Of a stretch of 64,000 bases of DNA, positions 45,152 to 55,280 are shown one piece after another. The stretch covers positions 1,860,001-1,924,000 of the forward strand of contig NZ_CP012669.1 of the NCBI RefSeq assembly GCF_001281485.1. The letters are read 5' to 3'. Below the pieces are notes generated by a model. That model worked only from the letters and a program-made list of their open reading frames with translations, was not told where the DNA came from and made no database searches. The position numbers were made by a program, and so were the translations under genes. This stretch comes from Altererythrobacter epoxidivorans (GTDB taxonomy: Bacteria > Pseudomonadota > Alphaproteobacteria > Sphingomonadales > Sphingomonadaceae). Position 1 is the stretch's first letter. Each line of letters begins with the position of its first letter.

Positions 45152-46095
45152 GGCTTGTAATCCGGCAGCGACTGGCCTTTCAGCACGGCGCCTGCCCCCT
45201 GGTTTTCGAGTTTCTCGGTTACGTTACGCAGCGCCTTGCTGGTGGCGCGCAGGTCCTGAAGCGTCGCTTCGGCTGCGGGCAGCGTGCTCTCCGACAGCTG
45301 GCGCGCTGCGGGTCGCGTATCCTCGAGCGTGGAGGAAAGCGATTTTGCCGCATCGTTTGCCGATTTGAGCGTCACGCGAAGCTGGTCGGCGAGCGAAGCC
45401 CCTTCCTTGTTCAGCAGCTGGTCGGTCGACTGGGTGACCTTTTCGAAGGAATCGAGCGCTTCGCTTGCTTCGCGCAGGGTCACCTGCAGTTCGGCGAGTG
45501 TCCGTTCCATCTGCGGTGCAGCGTCGGCAAGGCTGTCCGTCATGCGATTGGTGTTGCGCAGGATGCCTGCGATCGATGCCTGGTTATCGTCCGACAGCAA
45601 TTCGGTCAGGCGTTCGGTCAGCGTTGCCAGCCGCTCCAGCAGCAGCGGAGCATCGGAAAGCAGCGCATTCAAGCCGCCGTCCTTGGGCGGAATGACCGGC
45701 TTGCCTTCGGGGCAGGCGGTGGTTTCGCAGGTAATGGCGGGCGCACCCGCACGAGCGCCGTCCAACAGGATGGTGGAAACGCCGGTGAACGACCCCTGGA
45801 TGGTCGCCGTGGTCCCGACAAGGATCGGAACGTCTTCACGCACGGCCACGCGAACGCGAACGAAATCGGGGTCTTTTTCATACAGGCGGATTTCGCTGAC
45901 CTGCCCAACCGGGACACCGGCGAAGGAGACCTCGGAACCGCGCGCAAGGCCCGATACCGACTGCTGGAAAAGGATGTCGTATTCGGACTGTTCGCCCTGC
46001 CCCAGTCGTGCGAGCCACACGATGAAGCCCGCCAGCAGAGCCAGCAGGACCAGCGTGACAGCCCCTACCCAAAGATGATTGGCACGTGTTTCCAT
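45148..46095 (-). CDS. MlaD/MCE-family lipid transport protein
   Basis: A 315-residue inner-membrane-anchored MCE protein: one N-terminal segment (about 10-28), an MCE domain (about 38-118, QSVSGLARGSEVSFAGVPVG), and a long coiled-coil tail (about 150-290, with heptad-like Leu/Ala). It would bridge the periplasm and carry lipids. An apparent Cys pair in CETTACPEGKP is unusual. It is the third of four genes in the Mla-type system. Confidence 0.92.
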   Translation of the reverse strand: METRANHLWVGAVTLVLLALLAGFIVWLARLGQGEQSEYDILFQQSVSGLARGSEVSFAGVPVGQVSEIRLYEKDPDFVRVRVAVREDVPILVGTTATIQGSFTGVSTILLDGARAGAPAITCETTACPEGKPVIPPKDGGLNALLSDAPLLLERLATLTERLTELLSDDNQASIAGILRNTNRMTDSLADAAPQMERTLAELQVTLREASEALDSFEKVTQSTDQLLNKEGASLADQLRVTLKSANDAAKSLSSTLEDTRPAARQLSESTLPAAEATLQDLRATSKALRNVTEKLENQGAGAVLKGQSLPDYKP

Positions 46096-46133
46096 GAACT
46101 TGCCTTAATCCCCGCTTTGCCGCTGTTTGTCCA

Positions 46134-46979
46134 TCACCTTGCACGTTCCTTGCTCGCCAGGGCCGCGCGACCGCGGGGACCGTTGAAATATTCGTCGATC
46201 CACGGATGATCGGTTTCGAGCAGTTCCGGGATGGTGCCGACCGCGATGACTTTCTTATCCGCGAGCACGGCGACCCGGTCGCAAATCTCGTAAAGCGTAT
46301 CGAGGTCGTGGGTGATCAGGAACACCGTAAGTCCCAACGTTTCCTTCAGTTCCCGGGTGAGCTGGTCGAACTTCGCCGCCCCGATGGGATCGAGCCCGGC
46401 AGTAGGTTCGTCGAGGAACAATAGCTCGGGATCGAGTGCCAGCGCGCGGGCAAGGCCGGCGCGCTTTTTCATGCCGCCAGAAAGCTCCGAAGGATATTTC
46501 GCGGCTGCATCTTCCGGCAGGCCCGAAAGCATGACCTTGTAACGCGCGATCTCGCGGCGAAGCTCGGCGCCGATCTCGGGATAGAACTGCTTGAGCGGCA
46601 CTTCGACGTTTTCGCCGACGGTCAGGGTCGAAAACAGCGCGCCGCCCTGAAACAGGACGCCCCAGCGGCTGCGCACACCGATTTCTTCGTCCGGCTCGGC
46701 ATTGGTGATCGACCTGCCGAAAATCTCGATATGTCCGGCAGTGGGCTGCTGCAGGCCGATAATCGCTCGCATCAGGACCGACTTGCCCGTGCCGGAACCG
46801 CCGACGACACCGAGGATTTCTCCGCGATTGACCTTGAGGTCGAGGTCGTCGTGCACGACGTGTTCACCGAACTGCGTACGCAATCCTTCGACCACGATCG
46901 GATGGTCGCCCCTGAACCGCTCGTGCCGGTTGGGCGCATTCTGGTGGCTGTGCTCCAGATCGGTGTCGCTCATCCCCAA
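46134..46979 (-). CDS. Mla-type ABC transporter ATP-binding protein
   Basis: A 281-residue ABC ATPase (MlaF-like). Walker A GGSGTGKS, signature LSGGMKKRAGLARAL and Walker B ELLFLDEPTAGLDP are all intact. It would energise the permease encoded just upstream on the minus strand; the two reading frames overlap by ten bases (46970-46979), so translation is coupled. A long N-terminal extension (residues 1-29) precedes the domain. Confidence 0.95.
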   Translation of the reverse strand: MGMSDTDLEHSHQNAPNRHERFRGDHPIVVEGLRTQFGEHVVHDDLDLKVNRGEILGVVGGSGTGKSVLMRAIIGLQQPTAGHIEIFGRSITNAEPDEEIGVRSRWGVLFQGGALFSTLTVGENVEVPLKQFYPEIGAELRREIARYKVMLSGLPEDAAAKYPSELSGGMKKRAGLARALALDPELLFLDEPTAGLDPIGAAKFDQLTRELKETLGLTVFLITHDLDTLYEICDRVAVLADKKVIAVGTIPELLETDHPWIDEYFNGPRGRAALASKERAR

Positions 46980-48082
46980 CCGATCTCCGTGAAGAACACG
47001 GCGAAGAAGGCATCGAGCACGATCACGGCGAAAATGGCGGAAACGACCGCCATCGTCGTGCGCAGGCCGACCTCTTCGGAATTCCCGGCAACCTGCATCC
47101 CGTTATAGCAACCGGCCAACGCCACGATCAGGCCGAAAACCGGCGCCTTGATCAGGCCGACCCAGAGATCATAGATCGGCACGACTTCCTTGATCCTTTC
47201 AAGGAACGTCCAGAACGGGATGCCGAGCATCAGGTCCCCGACCACCGCGCCGCCGACGATTGCGACAACGGAGGCATAGAAGCCCAGCACGATCATCATG
47301 AAGGTGCAGGCGATGATGCGCGGAATGACCAGCGCCTCGATCGGCGAAATGCCGATGGTGCGCATCGCATCGACTTCTTCGGTCAGCTTCATCGTACCGA
47401 TCTGCGCTGCGAAAGCAGATCCGGACCGGCCAGCGACCATGATTGCGGTCATCAACACGCCCAGTTCGCGCAGCGTAATCCGGCCGACGAGGTTCACGGT
47501 CAGCGTTTCTGCACCGAAGGCAGCAAGCTGCACCGCACCCTGCTGTGCGATCACGATTCCGATCAGGAAGCTCATGAGGCCGATAATCGGCAATGCATCG
47601 ACACCGACGAGTTCCAGCTGGCGTACCAGCGCCTTTCCGCGAAAACGCGAAGGATGCCGGAACAGGCTGAACACCGCGAGGATTACCTGGCCGAGGAAGC
47701 CCACGACTCCCTTCATCCCGGCAAAGCCGTTCATGACCATCTGGCCCATCGCTTCGGGCACGCGCAGCCAGACGCTCTGCCGGTCGGGCCGCAACTCGGC
47801 GTCGTTGCCTGCCCCCTGGACAGCCTTGATCAGGCGCTGTGCACGGTCGCTCGCGCCGACGATTTCCGCGTCGTTGCGGGAGGCGAGCCGGCAGGCGACC
47901 CAGGCACCGACAGTGTCGATTTCGGTGACACCCGAAAGATCGAGCCGGCCGAAAGGTTCGTCAATCGAATCAAGCGCATCGTCGATATTGCCGATCGACG
48001 ACACGAGATAGGGTCCGGAAAGGGCAAGAACGCCCTGCCCCCCGTCATCGTGCTCGATTGCGAATTGCGCCCCATCGCTCAT
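46970..48082 (-). CDS. MlaE-family permease with N-terminal STAS domain
   Basis: A 370-residue protein. The first 105 residues resemble a STAS domain (LDLSGVTEIDTVGAWVACRLA), which in other systems is a separate small MlaB protein; here it is fused. The remainder is the MlaE permease with about five membrane segments (FLIGIVIAQQGAVQLAAFG, GRSGSAFAAQIGTMKLTEEVDAM). It forms the membrane channel of the lipid transporter. The gene is first in the minus-strand operon and divergent from valS. Confidence 0.93.
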   Translation of the reverse strand: MSDGAQFAIEHDDGGQGVLALSGPYLVSSIGNIDDALDSIDEPFGRLDLSGVTEIDTVGAWVACRLASRNDAEIVGASDRAQRLIKAVQGAGNDAELRPDRQSVWLRVPEAMGQMVMNGFAGMKGVVGFLGQVILAVFSLFRHPSRFRGKALVRQLELVGVDALPIIGLMSFLIGIVIAQQGAVQLAAFGAETLTVNLVGRITLRELGVLMTAIMVAGRSGSAFAAQIGTMKLTEEVDAMRTIGISPIEALVIPRIIACTFMMIVLGFYASVVAIVGGAVVGDLMLGIPFWTFLERIKEVVPIYDLWVGLIKAPVFGLIVALAGCYNGMQVAGNSEEVGLRTTMAVVSAIFAVIVLDAFFAVFFTEIGWG

Positions 48083-48197
48083 GCTCGGGGCTATGCGGGT
48101 AAAATCCCGCTATAACAAGCGGTGAGTGCTTCTCGACACGCCCGTTCGCCCTTCCCCGTTGCTTCGCACTCGCAGCGCTGGCAAAGGCGGGTCCGAC

Positions 48198-50927
48198 ATG
48201 ACGACACAACTCGACACCACTTTCGATCCCGCGCAAATCGAACAGCGCTGGTATGCCCATTGGGAAGACAATGGCCTGTTCCGTCCCGAGCGGCCGGATG
48301 CCGAACCCTTCACGATCGTGAACCCGCCGCCGAACGTGACCGGCAGCCTCCATATCGGGCACGCGCTCGACAACACGCTGCAGGATATCGTCATCCGTTA
48401 CGAGCGGCTCCGCGGCAAGGATGCGCTGTGGGTCGTTGGCACCGACCATGCCGGTATCGCCACGCAGATGGTGGTCGAACGCCAGATGGAGGAGCGCCAG
48501 GACAAGCGTACCAACTATTCGCGCGAAGACTTCATCGACAAGGTGTGGGAATGGAAGGCTGAATCGGGCGGCACGATCACCCGCCAGCTTCGCCGCCTCG
48601 GCTGTTCGATGGACTGGAGCCGCGAACAGTTCACGATGGACGAGCATTTCACCAAGGCCGTGCTCAAGGTCTTCGTCGATCTGTACAACGACGGGCTGAT
48701 CTATCGCGACAAGCGGCTGGTAAACTGGGACCCAAAGCTCAAGACTGCGATTTCGGATCTCGAGGTCGAACAACAGACCATTCCGGGCAGTTTCTGGCAC
48801 TTTAAGTACCCTCTAGAGTCCGGTGTGACTCTCTCGGACGGGCGCGATTACATCGAGGTCGCCACAACTCGCCCCGAAACCATGCTCGCCGACATGGCGG
48901 TCGCGGTTCATCCCGACGACGAGCGTTACATGAGCGTAGTCGGCAAGTACGTGATCCTGCCGATCACCGGTCGCCGCATCCCTATCGTGGCCGACGAACA
49001 TGCCGATCCTGAGCTGGGTTCGGGCGCGGTGAAGATCACCCCGGGGCATGACTTCAACGACTTCGAAGTGGGCAAGCGCGCAGGCATCGCTCCTGCCGAC
49101 ATGCTCAACATGCTCGATGGCGATGCCAACGTCTGCCAGACCGCAGATGGCCTGGTGCCGGAGGAATATCTCGGCCTGCACCGCTTCAAGCGGAACGGCG
49201 TCGATGGTGCGCGCGAGCTGGTCGTCCAGCGCCTCAAGGAGCAGGGCTATCTGATCCCGCATATCGCCAAGACCAAGAAGGGCGAGGAAGTCGAACACGA
49301 CGCCGAACCGCGCCAGATCGCGACGCCTTTTGGTGACCGCGGCGGCGTGGTCATCGAGCCCTGGCTAACCGATCAGTGGTATGTGAATGCCGAGGAACTT
49401 GCGAAGAAGCCCATTGCGGCGGTCAAGTCTGGCGAAATCGAAATCGTCCCCAAGAGCTGGGAAAAGACCTTCTTCAACTGGATGGAGAACATCCAGCCGT
49501 GGTGCGTCAGCCGCCAGCTATGGTGGGGTCACCGAATTCCCGCGTGGTATACTGACGACGGCAGTGTCTATGTTGCGATGACCGAAGAAGAGGCCCAGGC
49601 GCAAGCTGGCGAAGGCGCCACTCTGACCCGCGACAATGACGTGCTCGATACGTGGTTCTCATCCGCGCTGTGGCCCTTCGCCACGCTCGGCTGGCCGGAT
49701 GATACGGCGCTGATGCGGAAGCATTATCCCAACAACCTGCTCATCAGCGGTTTCGACATCCTGTTCTTCTGGGATGCCCGCATGATGATGGCGGGGTACT
49801 ACAACACGGATAAGGCCCCGTGGCCGCGCCTTTACCTCCACGGCCTTGTCCGCGCGGCAGACGGCGCAAAAATGTCCAAGTCCAAGGGTAATGTCGTCGA
49901 TCCGCTCGGCCTGATCGAGCAGTACGGTGCCGATGCGCTGCGCTTCTTCATGGCAGCGATGGAAAGCCAGGGCCGCGACATCAAGATGGATGAAAAGCGG
50001 GTCGAAGGTTACCGCAACTTCGCTACCAAGCTTTGGAACGCCACGCGCTTCTGCCAGTCGAACGGCATCGGCGCGTCGGACACGATCAAGGCTCCGGAAG
50101 CGAAGCTCGCCGCCAACCAGTGGATCATCGGTGAAGTCCAGCAGACGGTAGAGGCGCTCGACGCGGCAATGGCCGATCTGCGCTTCGACGCTGCCGCCAA
50201 CACCATCTACCAGTTCACCTGGTCGCGTTTCTGCGACTGGTATCTCGAACTGATCAAACCGGTGTTCGCAGGCGACGTCGATAGTCCGGCAGCAATCGAA
50301 ACCCGTGCGGTTGCCGGATGGGCGCTCGACCAGATTCTCGTCATGCTGCACCCCTTCATGCCCTTCATCACCGAAGAGCTGTGGCACGCGCAGGGAAGCC
50401 GCCCATACGAACTGATCCTCGCCAAGTGGCCCGATCCGCGCGCGAGTGTTTCGAAGGAAGCAACCGACGCCATCGACTGGGTGATCGACCTAACCACCAA
50501 TGTCCGCAGCGCCAAGAACGAGCTCGGTATCGCGCCGGGTGCCAAACTGGCGGCCTTCATCGCCAGGCCGTCCGACGTGGCATCGCGCACGATCGAACGC
50601 AGCAGCGCGGCGATCGAACGCCTCGCCCGCCTGACGCCGGTGACCGTTGGCGAAGCGCCTGCCGGCCCCGCCATGCAAGTGACCGCCGGTTCGGATGTTT
50701 TCGTCGTGCCGCTGGAAGGCGTGATCGACATCGATGCCGAGCGCTCGCGTCTCGGCAAGGCACTCGAAACCTCGCAGAAGGAAGCGAAGTCGCTCGAAGG
50801 ACGGCTCGCGAACCCGAATTTCGTCGAACGGGCCAAGCCCGAAGCGGTCGAGAAAGCGCGTGAGGACCACGCGCATCACGTTGGCGAGATCGAGCGGCTG
50901 ACGGCGGCACTGGCGCGGCTGGGGTGA
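48198..50927 (+). CDS. valS: Valyl-tRNA synthetase
   Basis: A 909-residue class I synthetase charging tRNA-Val. HIGH motif in [11 protein letters not shown] and KMSKS in [11 protein letters not shown], an editing CP1 insertion and a C-terminal coiled-coil arm are present. ATG 48198 ([10 protein letters not shown]) is chosen since the upstream in-frame ATG at 48126 adds an arginine-rich tail unlike ValS. QueE starts one base after the stop, so the two are probably co-transcribed. Confidence 0.97.
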   Translation: MTTQLDTTFDPAQIEQRWYAHWEDNGLFRPERPDAEPFTIVNPPPNVTGSLHIGHALDNTLQDIVIRYERLRGKDALWVVGTDHAGIATQMVVERQMEERQDKRTNYSREDFIDKVWEWKAESGGTITRQLRRLGCSMDWSREQFTMDEHFTKAVLKVFVDLYNDGLIYRDKRLVNWDPKLKTAISDLEVEQQTIPGSFWHFKYPLESGVTLSDGRDYIEVATTRPETMLADMAVAVHPDDERYMSVVGKYVILPITGRRIPIVADEHADPELGSGAVKITPGHDFNDFEVGKRAGIAPADMLNMLDGDANVCQTADGLVPEEYLGLHRFKRNGVDGARELVVQRLKEQGYLIPHIAKTKKGEEVEHDAEPRQIATPFGDRGGVVIEPWLTDQWYVNAEELAKKPIAAVKSGEIEIVPKSWEKTFFNWMENIQPWCVSRQLWWGHRIPAWYTDDGSVYVAMTEEEAQAQAGEGATLTRDNDVLDTWFSSALWPFATLGWPDDTALMRKHYPNNLLISGFDILFFWDARMMMAGYYNTDKAPWPRLYLHGLVRAADGAKMSKSKGNVVDPLGLIEQYGADALRFFMAAMESQGRDIKMDEKRVEGYRNFATKLWNATRFCQSNGIGASDTIKAPEAKLAANQWIIGEVQQTVEALDAAMADLRFDAAANTIYQFTWSRFCDWYLELIKPVFAGDVDSPAAIETRAVAGWALDQILVMLHPFMPFITEELWHAQGSRPYELILAKWPDPRASVSKEATDAIDWVIDLTTNVRSAKNELGIAPGAKLAAFIARPSDVASRTIERSSAAIERLARLTPVTVGEAPAGPAMQVTAGSDVFVVPLEGVIDIDAERSRLGKALETSQKEAKSLEGRLANPNFVERAKPEAVEKAREDHAHHVGEIERLTAALARLG

Positions 50928-50928
50928 T

Positions 50929-51663
50929 GTGGCTCTAGTCCTTGCCACTGACGACACGGGCGGACCCGAAATCTTCGCTTCGTTGCAAGGCGAAGGGCCA
51001 AGCGCCGGTATGCCGGTCGCCTTTGTCAGGCTGTCGCGCTGCAACCTCGCCTGCGTGTGGTGCGACACGGCCTACACATGGCACTTTGAGGGCGACAATC
51101 GACCGCATCGCAGCGACGAGACTTATGATCGCAAGGCCAACCAGGTCACGCTCGAAGTTGGCGAGGTAGCCCAGCGGATTGCTGCGCTGGGGCAGGACCG
51201 CCTCGTCATCACCGGCGGCGAACCGCTGATGCAAGGCGCAGCGCTGGCCGAACTGGCCGAAGCGCTACCTGATATGGCGATCGAGATCGAAACCAACGGA
51301 ACGACCAAGGCGCCGGTACGGCTCGATATCCGGGTTGATCAGTTCAACGTTAGCCCCAAGCTTTCCCATTCGGGCAACCCGGCAGAACTGGCGCTGATCC
51401 CCGAGCGGCTCGACGCCTATGCCACGGATCCGCGCGCGTTCTTCAAATTCGTGATTGCCGATCCGTCGGACGTGGACGAGGTGCTTTCGCTGCACGAGCG
51501 CTACCGGTTGAGGCCGGGGCACGTATTCCTGATGCCCGAAGGCACCGACAGCGCGACGCTACGGGAACGCGAGGCCTGGTTGAGCGAGCTGTGCGTGCAG
51601 CACGGCTTTCGCATGAGCGACCGGCTGCACATCCATCTCTACGGCGATACGCGGGGAACCTAG
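50929..51663 (+). CDS. queE: 7-carboxy-7-deazaguanine synthase (radical SAM)
   Basis: A 244-residue QueE that makes 7-carboxy-7-deazaguanine in the queuosine pathway with SAM and a [4Fe-4S] cluster. The cluster motif CNLACVWC (Cys-x3-Cys-x2-Cys) and the VITGGEPLMQ SAM-binding segment are clear. GTG 50929 is used since ATG 50927 is followed by a stop. Its stop TAG (51661) shares CTAG with the convergent HerA-like gene. Confidence 0.95.
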   Translation: MALVLATDDTGGPEIFASLQGEGPSAGMPVAFVRLSRCNLACVWCDTAYTWHFEGDNRPHRSDETYDRKANQVTLEVGEVAQRIAALGQDRLVITGGEPLMQGAALAELAEALPDMAIEIETNGTTKAPVRLDIRVDQFNVSPKLSHSGNPAELALIPERLDAYATDPRAFFKFVIADPSDVDEVLSLHERYRLRPGHVFLMPEGTDSATLREREAWLSELCVQHGFRMSDRLHIHLYGDTRGT

Positions 51664-53471
51664 CCCTGCGAACGCCAGCGCTGGACGACGCGCTGGACCG
51701 TATCTTCCTCGCCGCCGCTCTGGCTCCAGAGTTCGACGAAGCTCGGGTCTTCCGACGCCGGACGCTTGCTTTCTTCCAGATTGTCGAACGACACGCGGAT
51801 GGGAATGGCGACACCTTCGCCGCAGATGATGCACTCGCGGTTGCGCAATGCAGGGATACTGTCGAGGAAGCCGCGTGCGCCTTCTGGCATCGCGGCCTTC
51901 ACGAAAGCCTGGTCGCGGTCGTTGTTGAGGCGCATCGAGATGATGGTGCCGCACTGCGGCAGTACGCCTTCTGCAAGGTCCGACGGACGCTGGGTGATTA
52001 GGCCCAGCGAGATACCGTATTTACGGCCTTCCTTGGCGATGCGGGACAGGATGTTGCCGACCGACGATCCGTCCGCGTTCTTCTCGCTCGGAACGTAGCG
52101 GTGGGCTTCTTCACACACCAGCAGGATCGGGCGCGTCTGGTCTTCGCGGCCCCAGATCGCAAAGTCGAATACGAGGCGGCTGAGGACTGCGACCACGGTT
52201 GACGTGATGTCTGACGGGACACCCGAAACGTCGATGATCGAAATCGGCTTGCCGTTTGACGGCATACGGAAAACCTTGCCGATGAAATCCGTCATTGTGT
52301 CGCCGACCAGCATACCCGAGAACATGAACTGGTAGCGCGGATCGGCCTTGATCTCGTCGAGCTTGTTCTTGATCCGCATGTACGGCGCGGATGAAGTCGC
52401 CTTGTCGAGCTTGCCCATTTCGTCCTGGATCGCGTTCGACAGGTCGGAAAGCAAGTACGGAACCGGCGAATCCACCGTGATCTTGCCCATGCTTTCGGCA
52501 AGACGGTTCTTCTGGCGCGAGCGCAGCAGACACTTGGCGAGAATATCGGCATCGACCTGGCGTTCGTTGCCGTCGCTAGTCAGCAGGACTTCGCAATGTT
52601 CCTCGAAGTTCATCAGCCAGTACGGCATGTTGAGGTTCGATACGTCGAGGATCATGCCGGTCTGGCGGAATGCTGCCGAATACTCGCCGTGCGGGTCGAT
52701 CATCACGATATGACCTTCGGGCGCAGCCTGGCAAATACGATGCAGGATCAGCGCGGCGCTGGTCGATTTACCGGTACCGGTCGAGCCAAGCAGTGCGAAG
52801 TGCTTGCCCAGCATGGCGTCGATATAGAGACCTGCCCGGATATCCTTTGTCGGATAGACAGTGCCGATTTCGACATTGGTTCGGCCGTCGCTGGCATAGA
52901 CCTGTTTGAGGTCAGGCGTCGTCGCAGGATAGATCAACGCACCGGGAATGGGATAACGGGTCACACCGCGGCGGAAACCGTGCAGGCGACCGGTCAGCTT
53001 TTCTTCCACGCCTTCGCCGAGGAAGTCGATATTGGCGAGGATGCCGCCATTGGCGCGGCGGTCCTTACGCTGGTTGCGAACGCTGGCCAGCAGCCAGCTG
53101 TCGCCAACGCGAATCTTGATCTGACTACCGACCTGTCCAGCGAGCGCGATCGACGGATCATCGTCGACCATGCATTCGTTCAGACGTTCGAGATCGAGCG
53201 CGATCTGCGAGCCCGAGCCGGCAATTTCCAGGACCACGCCGATAGGCATGCGCGCATTGTCGAGATCGTCTTCCGCGTAAGCCTGCTGGGGTTTGGCAGC
53301 GTTCGACTGCGGCGGATTGGCCGGCTGCGCGGAAGGTGCCGGAGCCTGGGCAGGTGCGACTGGCGAAGCCGCCGGTCCATTTGCCGGAGCGCTTGCCGGT
53401 GCCTCGCCAAGCGGCGATAGCGGCTGCGCATTGGCAAACTTGTCGAAATTCTGATTACCCATATCGGTCAT
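51660..53471 (-). CDS. HerA-like ATP-binding protein (DUF87)
   Basis: A 603-residue HerA-FtsK superfamily ATPase: Walker A LGSTGTGKSTSAALIL, Walker B ILLVCEEAHRYVPSE, and KYGISLGLITQRPSDLAEGVLPQ, which fits archaeal/bacterial HerA helicases. A Pro/Ala-rich N-terminus (residues 10-60) precedes a small beta-domain. Its role is unknown; HerA proteins pair with nucleases or act at the membrane. Start ATG 53471 (MTDMGNQNFDKF) is chosen over TTG 53483. It is convergent with queE. Confidence 0.88.
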   Translation of the reverse strand: MTDMGNQNFDKFANAQPLSPLGEAPASAPANGPAASPVAPAQAPAPSAQPANPPQSNAAKPQQAYAEDDLDNARMPIGVVLEIAGSGSQIALDLERLNECMVDDDPSIALAGQVGSQIKIRVGDSWLLASVRNQRKDRRANGGILANIDFLGEGVEEKLTGRLHGFRRGVTRYPIPGALIYPATTPDLKQVYASDGRTNVEIGTVYPTKDIRAGLYIDAMLGKHFALLGSTGTGKSTSAALILHRICQAAPEGHIVMIDPHGEYSAAFRQTGMILDVSNLNMPYWLMNFEEHCEVLLTSDGNERQVDADILAKCLLRSRQKNRLAESMGKITVDSPVPYLLSDLSNAIQDEMGKLDKATSSAPYMRIKNKLDEIKADPRYQFMFSGMLVGDTMTDFIGKVFRMPSNGKPISIIDVSGVPSDITSTVVAVLSRLVFDFAIWGREDQTRPILLVCEEAHRYVPSEKNADGSSVGNILSRIAKEGRKYGISLGLITQRPSDLAEGVLPQCGTIISMRLNNDRDQAFVKAAMPEGARGFLDSIPALRNRECIICGEGVAIPIRVSFDNLEESKRPASEDPSFVELWSQSGGEEDTVQRVVQRWRSQG

Positions 53472-53561
53472 CGAGTGCCCCAAATCCCTAACTGTTTAAT
53501 GGGTTGGGGTTCGCAGATCGGGGTTAAAATCGCGTCAACGCTCTGCCAACCACGTGGGAGA

Positions 53562-54326
53562 TCAATTGCGTGCGAAGAGCCTTCCGGCGAGCACGCCCAT
53601 GCCGATCGACAATGTCACGGCGACCAGACCGTAAATCAGCGACCACTGCTTCGACGCAATTTCGACGAACCGTTCGAAGCCGACCTTCTTGACCTCCACA
53701 TCGGCAATTGCCGACGCGATCACGCGCCCATCGGTGATGGCGAAGGTCTCGGCGGTGTATTTGCCCGTCGACACGTTTGAAGGAAGCGAGATGCGAGCCT
53801 GGTAAAGAACGTCCTCGGTGATGGTGACGCCGTTCATGTCCTGCTTGTAGAGGCCCTGGCGTTCGCGCTGGTCCACCAGTCCGCGAGAGAACCGGGTCTG
53901 CTTTTCCGGATCGATCACGCCCGATGGCGACAACTGGATAAAATCCGTGCCGAGTTCGTAGATGGCGGCGGTGCGGTCGTCCACGATATCGGACACCTCG
54001 TTCGACGAAGCTACCGCGAAGAACGATGGCGCAGAGCGGAAATCGGAACTTTCCGCATTCATCCAGATACCGATGATGCGTTCTTTCTCACGCATCCGGA
54101 TCGGCTCGGTCGGACCTTTGAGCACGACGACGATGTCGTATTGCGCCCCTGCCCTTCGCCCGGCGGGATCGAGGATCGCACCATACAGCAGCAATTCCGT
54201 ACCGGTGAAGCCCTGCCGTACCTGCACTTCGCTCTGCGAAACCTCAGGCACGAGGATGGCATCGCGCTGCCCCATAAGCATCAGGCCCGCAAGGAGCGCG
54301 ATCGCAACCCTGGCTCCGCGCATCAT
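53562..54326 (-). CDS. TIGR02186 family protein (TSUP partner)
   Basis: A 254-residue protein with an N-terminal signal or anchor and a C-terminal membrane segment (about 228-248). LVPEVSQSEVQVRQGFTGTELLLYGAIL and VVLKGPTEPIRMREKERIIGIW match the TIGR02186 pattern found next to sulfite-exporter-like TSUP genes in alphaproteobacteria. It is coupled to the TSUP gene by an overlapping stop/start (ATGA), so the two likely form one transport unit. Confidence 0.88.
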   Translation of the reverse strand: MMRGARVAIALLAGLMLMGQRDAILVPEVSQSEVQVRQGFTGTELLLYGAILDPAGRRAGAQYDIVVVLKGPTEPIRMREKERIIGIWMNAESSDFRSAPSFFAVASSNEVSDIVDDRTAAIYELGTDFIQLSPSGVIDPEKQTRFSRGLVDQRERQGLYKQDMNGVTITEDVLYQARISLPSNVSTGKYTAETFAITDGRVIASAIADVEVKKVGFERFVEIASKQWSLIYGLVAVTLSIGMGVLAGRLFARN

Positions 54327-55234
54327 AGCGGCGCGACCGTGTAGATTTCGTCGGGCCGGATACCAAGCCCGAAGGCCATACGCAGGGCAACCGCCAGCAC
54401 GATTGCGGCGAGGATCAGCCGCAGGATTTCAGGCTTTGCCTTCAGCGCGATCTGGGTACCGAACTGGGCGCCCATCACCGAACCCAGCAACAGCAACCCG
54501 GCGAGAACGATGTCGACCGACTTTGTCGTCAGCGCGTGGGTCATCGTCGTGAACATGGTCACGAACAGGATCTGGAAGAGAGAGGTGCCGACGACCACGT
54601 TGCCGCTCATGCCTAGGATATAGAGCATCGCGGGAACCAGGATGAAGCCGCCACCGACGCCCATCAGCATGGTCAGGATGCCGACGACAACGCCCAGGAT
54701 CAACGGAGCGAGCGGCGAAATGTAAAGGCCGGAACTGTAGAACCTCCAGCGCATGGGCAAGGCTGCGATCAGTGGGTGATGGCGACGCTTGCGGGGCTGG
54801 TTGGCCTTTTTGCTGCTGGGACGGATCGTTTCGATTGCCTCGCGCATCATCAGGCCGCCTATTGTGCCGAGCATGACGACATAGAGGATGTTGATGACGA
54901 CATCGATCTGGCCGATCGATTGCAGGAAGCGGAACAGTACCGCGCCGATCATCGCGCCCACGACACCGCCTGCAACCATTACCGACCCCATGCGGTAATC
55001 GACACCGCTGCGGCGGCCATGCGCCAAAACGCCGGAAACGCTCGCGCCCGTCACCTGCGTCGAGGCCGAGGCAGCCGCAACTGTCGGGGGAATACCGTAG
55101 AATATGAGCAGAGGCGTCGTCAGGAACCCGCCACCGACGCCGAACAGGCCGGAAAGTATGCCGGTGAGTCCGCCGAGCGCGACGATTAGCAGTCCGTTGA
55201 CCGACAAATTCGCGATGGGCAGATAGACGTCCAT
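54323..55234 (-). CDS. TSUP (TauE/SafE) family sulfite/anion exporter
   Basis: A 303-residue membrane protein with about eight hydrophobic segments and the two TSUP repeats, seen as GILSGLFGVGGGFLTTPLLIF and GILTMLMGVGGGFILVPAML. TauE/SafE proteins move sulfite, sulfoacetate or other sulfur anions across the inner membrane. Together with the TIGR02186 gene it may export or import a sulfur species; tusA elsewhere in the window is compatible but not linked. Confidence 0.92.
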   Translation of the reverse strand: MDVYLPIANLSVNGLLIVALGGLTGILSGLFGVGGGFLTTPLLIFYGIPPTVAAASASTQVTGASVSGVLAHGRRSGVDYRMGSVMVAGGVVGAMIGAVLFRFLQSIGQIDVVINILYVVMLGTIGGLMMREAIETIRPSSKKANQPRKRRHHPLIAALPMRWRFYSSGLYISPLAPLILGVVVGILTMLMGVGGGFILVPAMLYILGMSGNVVVGTSLFQILFVTMFTTMTHALTTKSVDIVLAGLLLLGSVMGAQFGTQIALKAKPEILRLILAAIVLAVALRMAFGLGIRPDEIYTVAPL

Positions 55235-55280
55235 TAGAAGTCTCTAAACTACCCTTGAAGACGATTGAAGTGGTCTTGCG

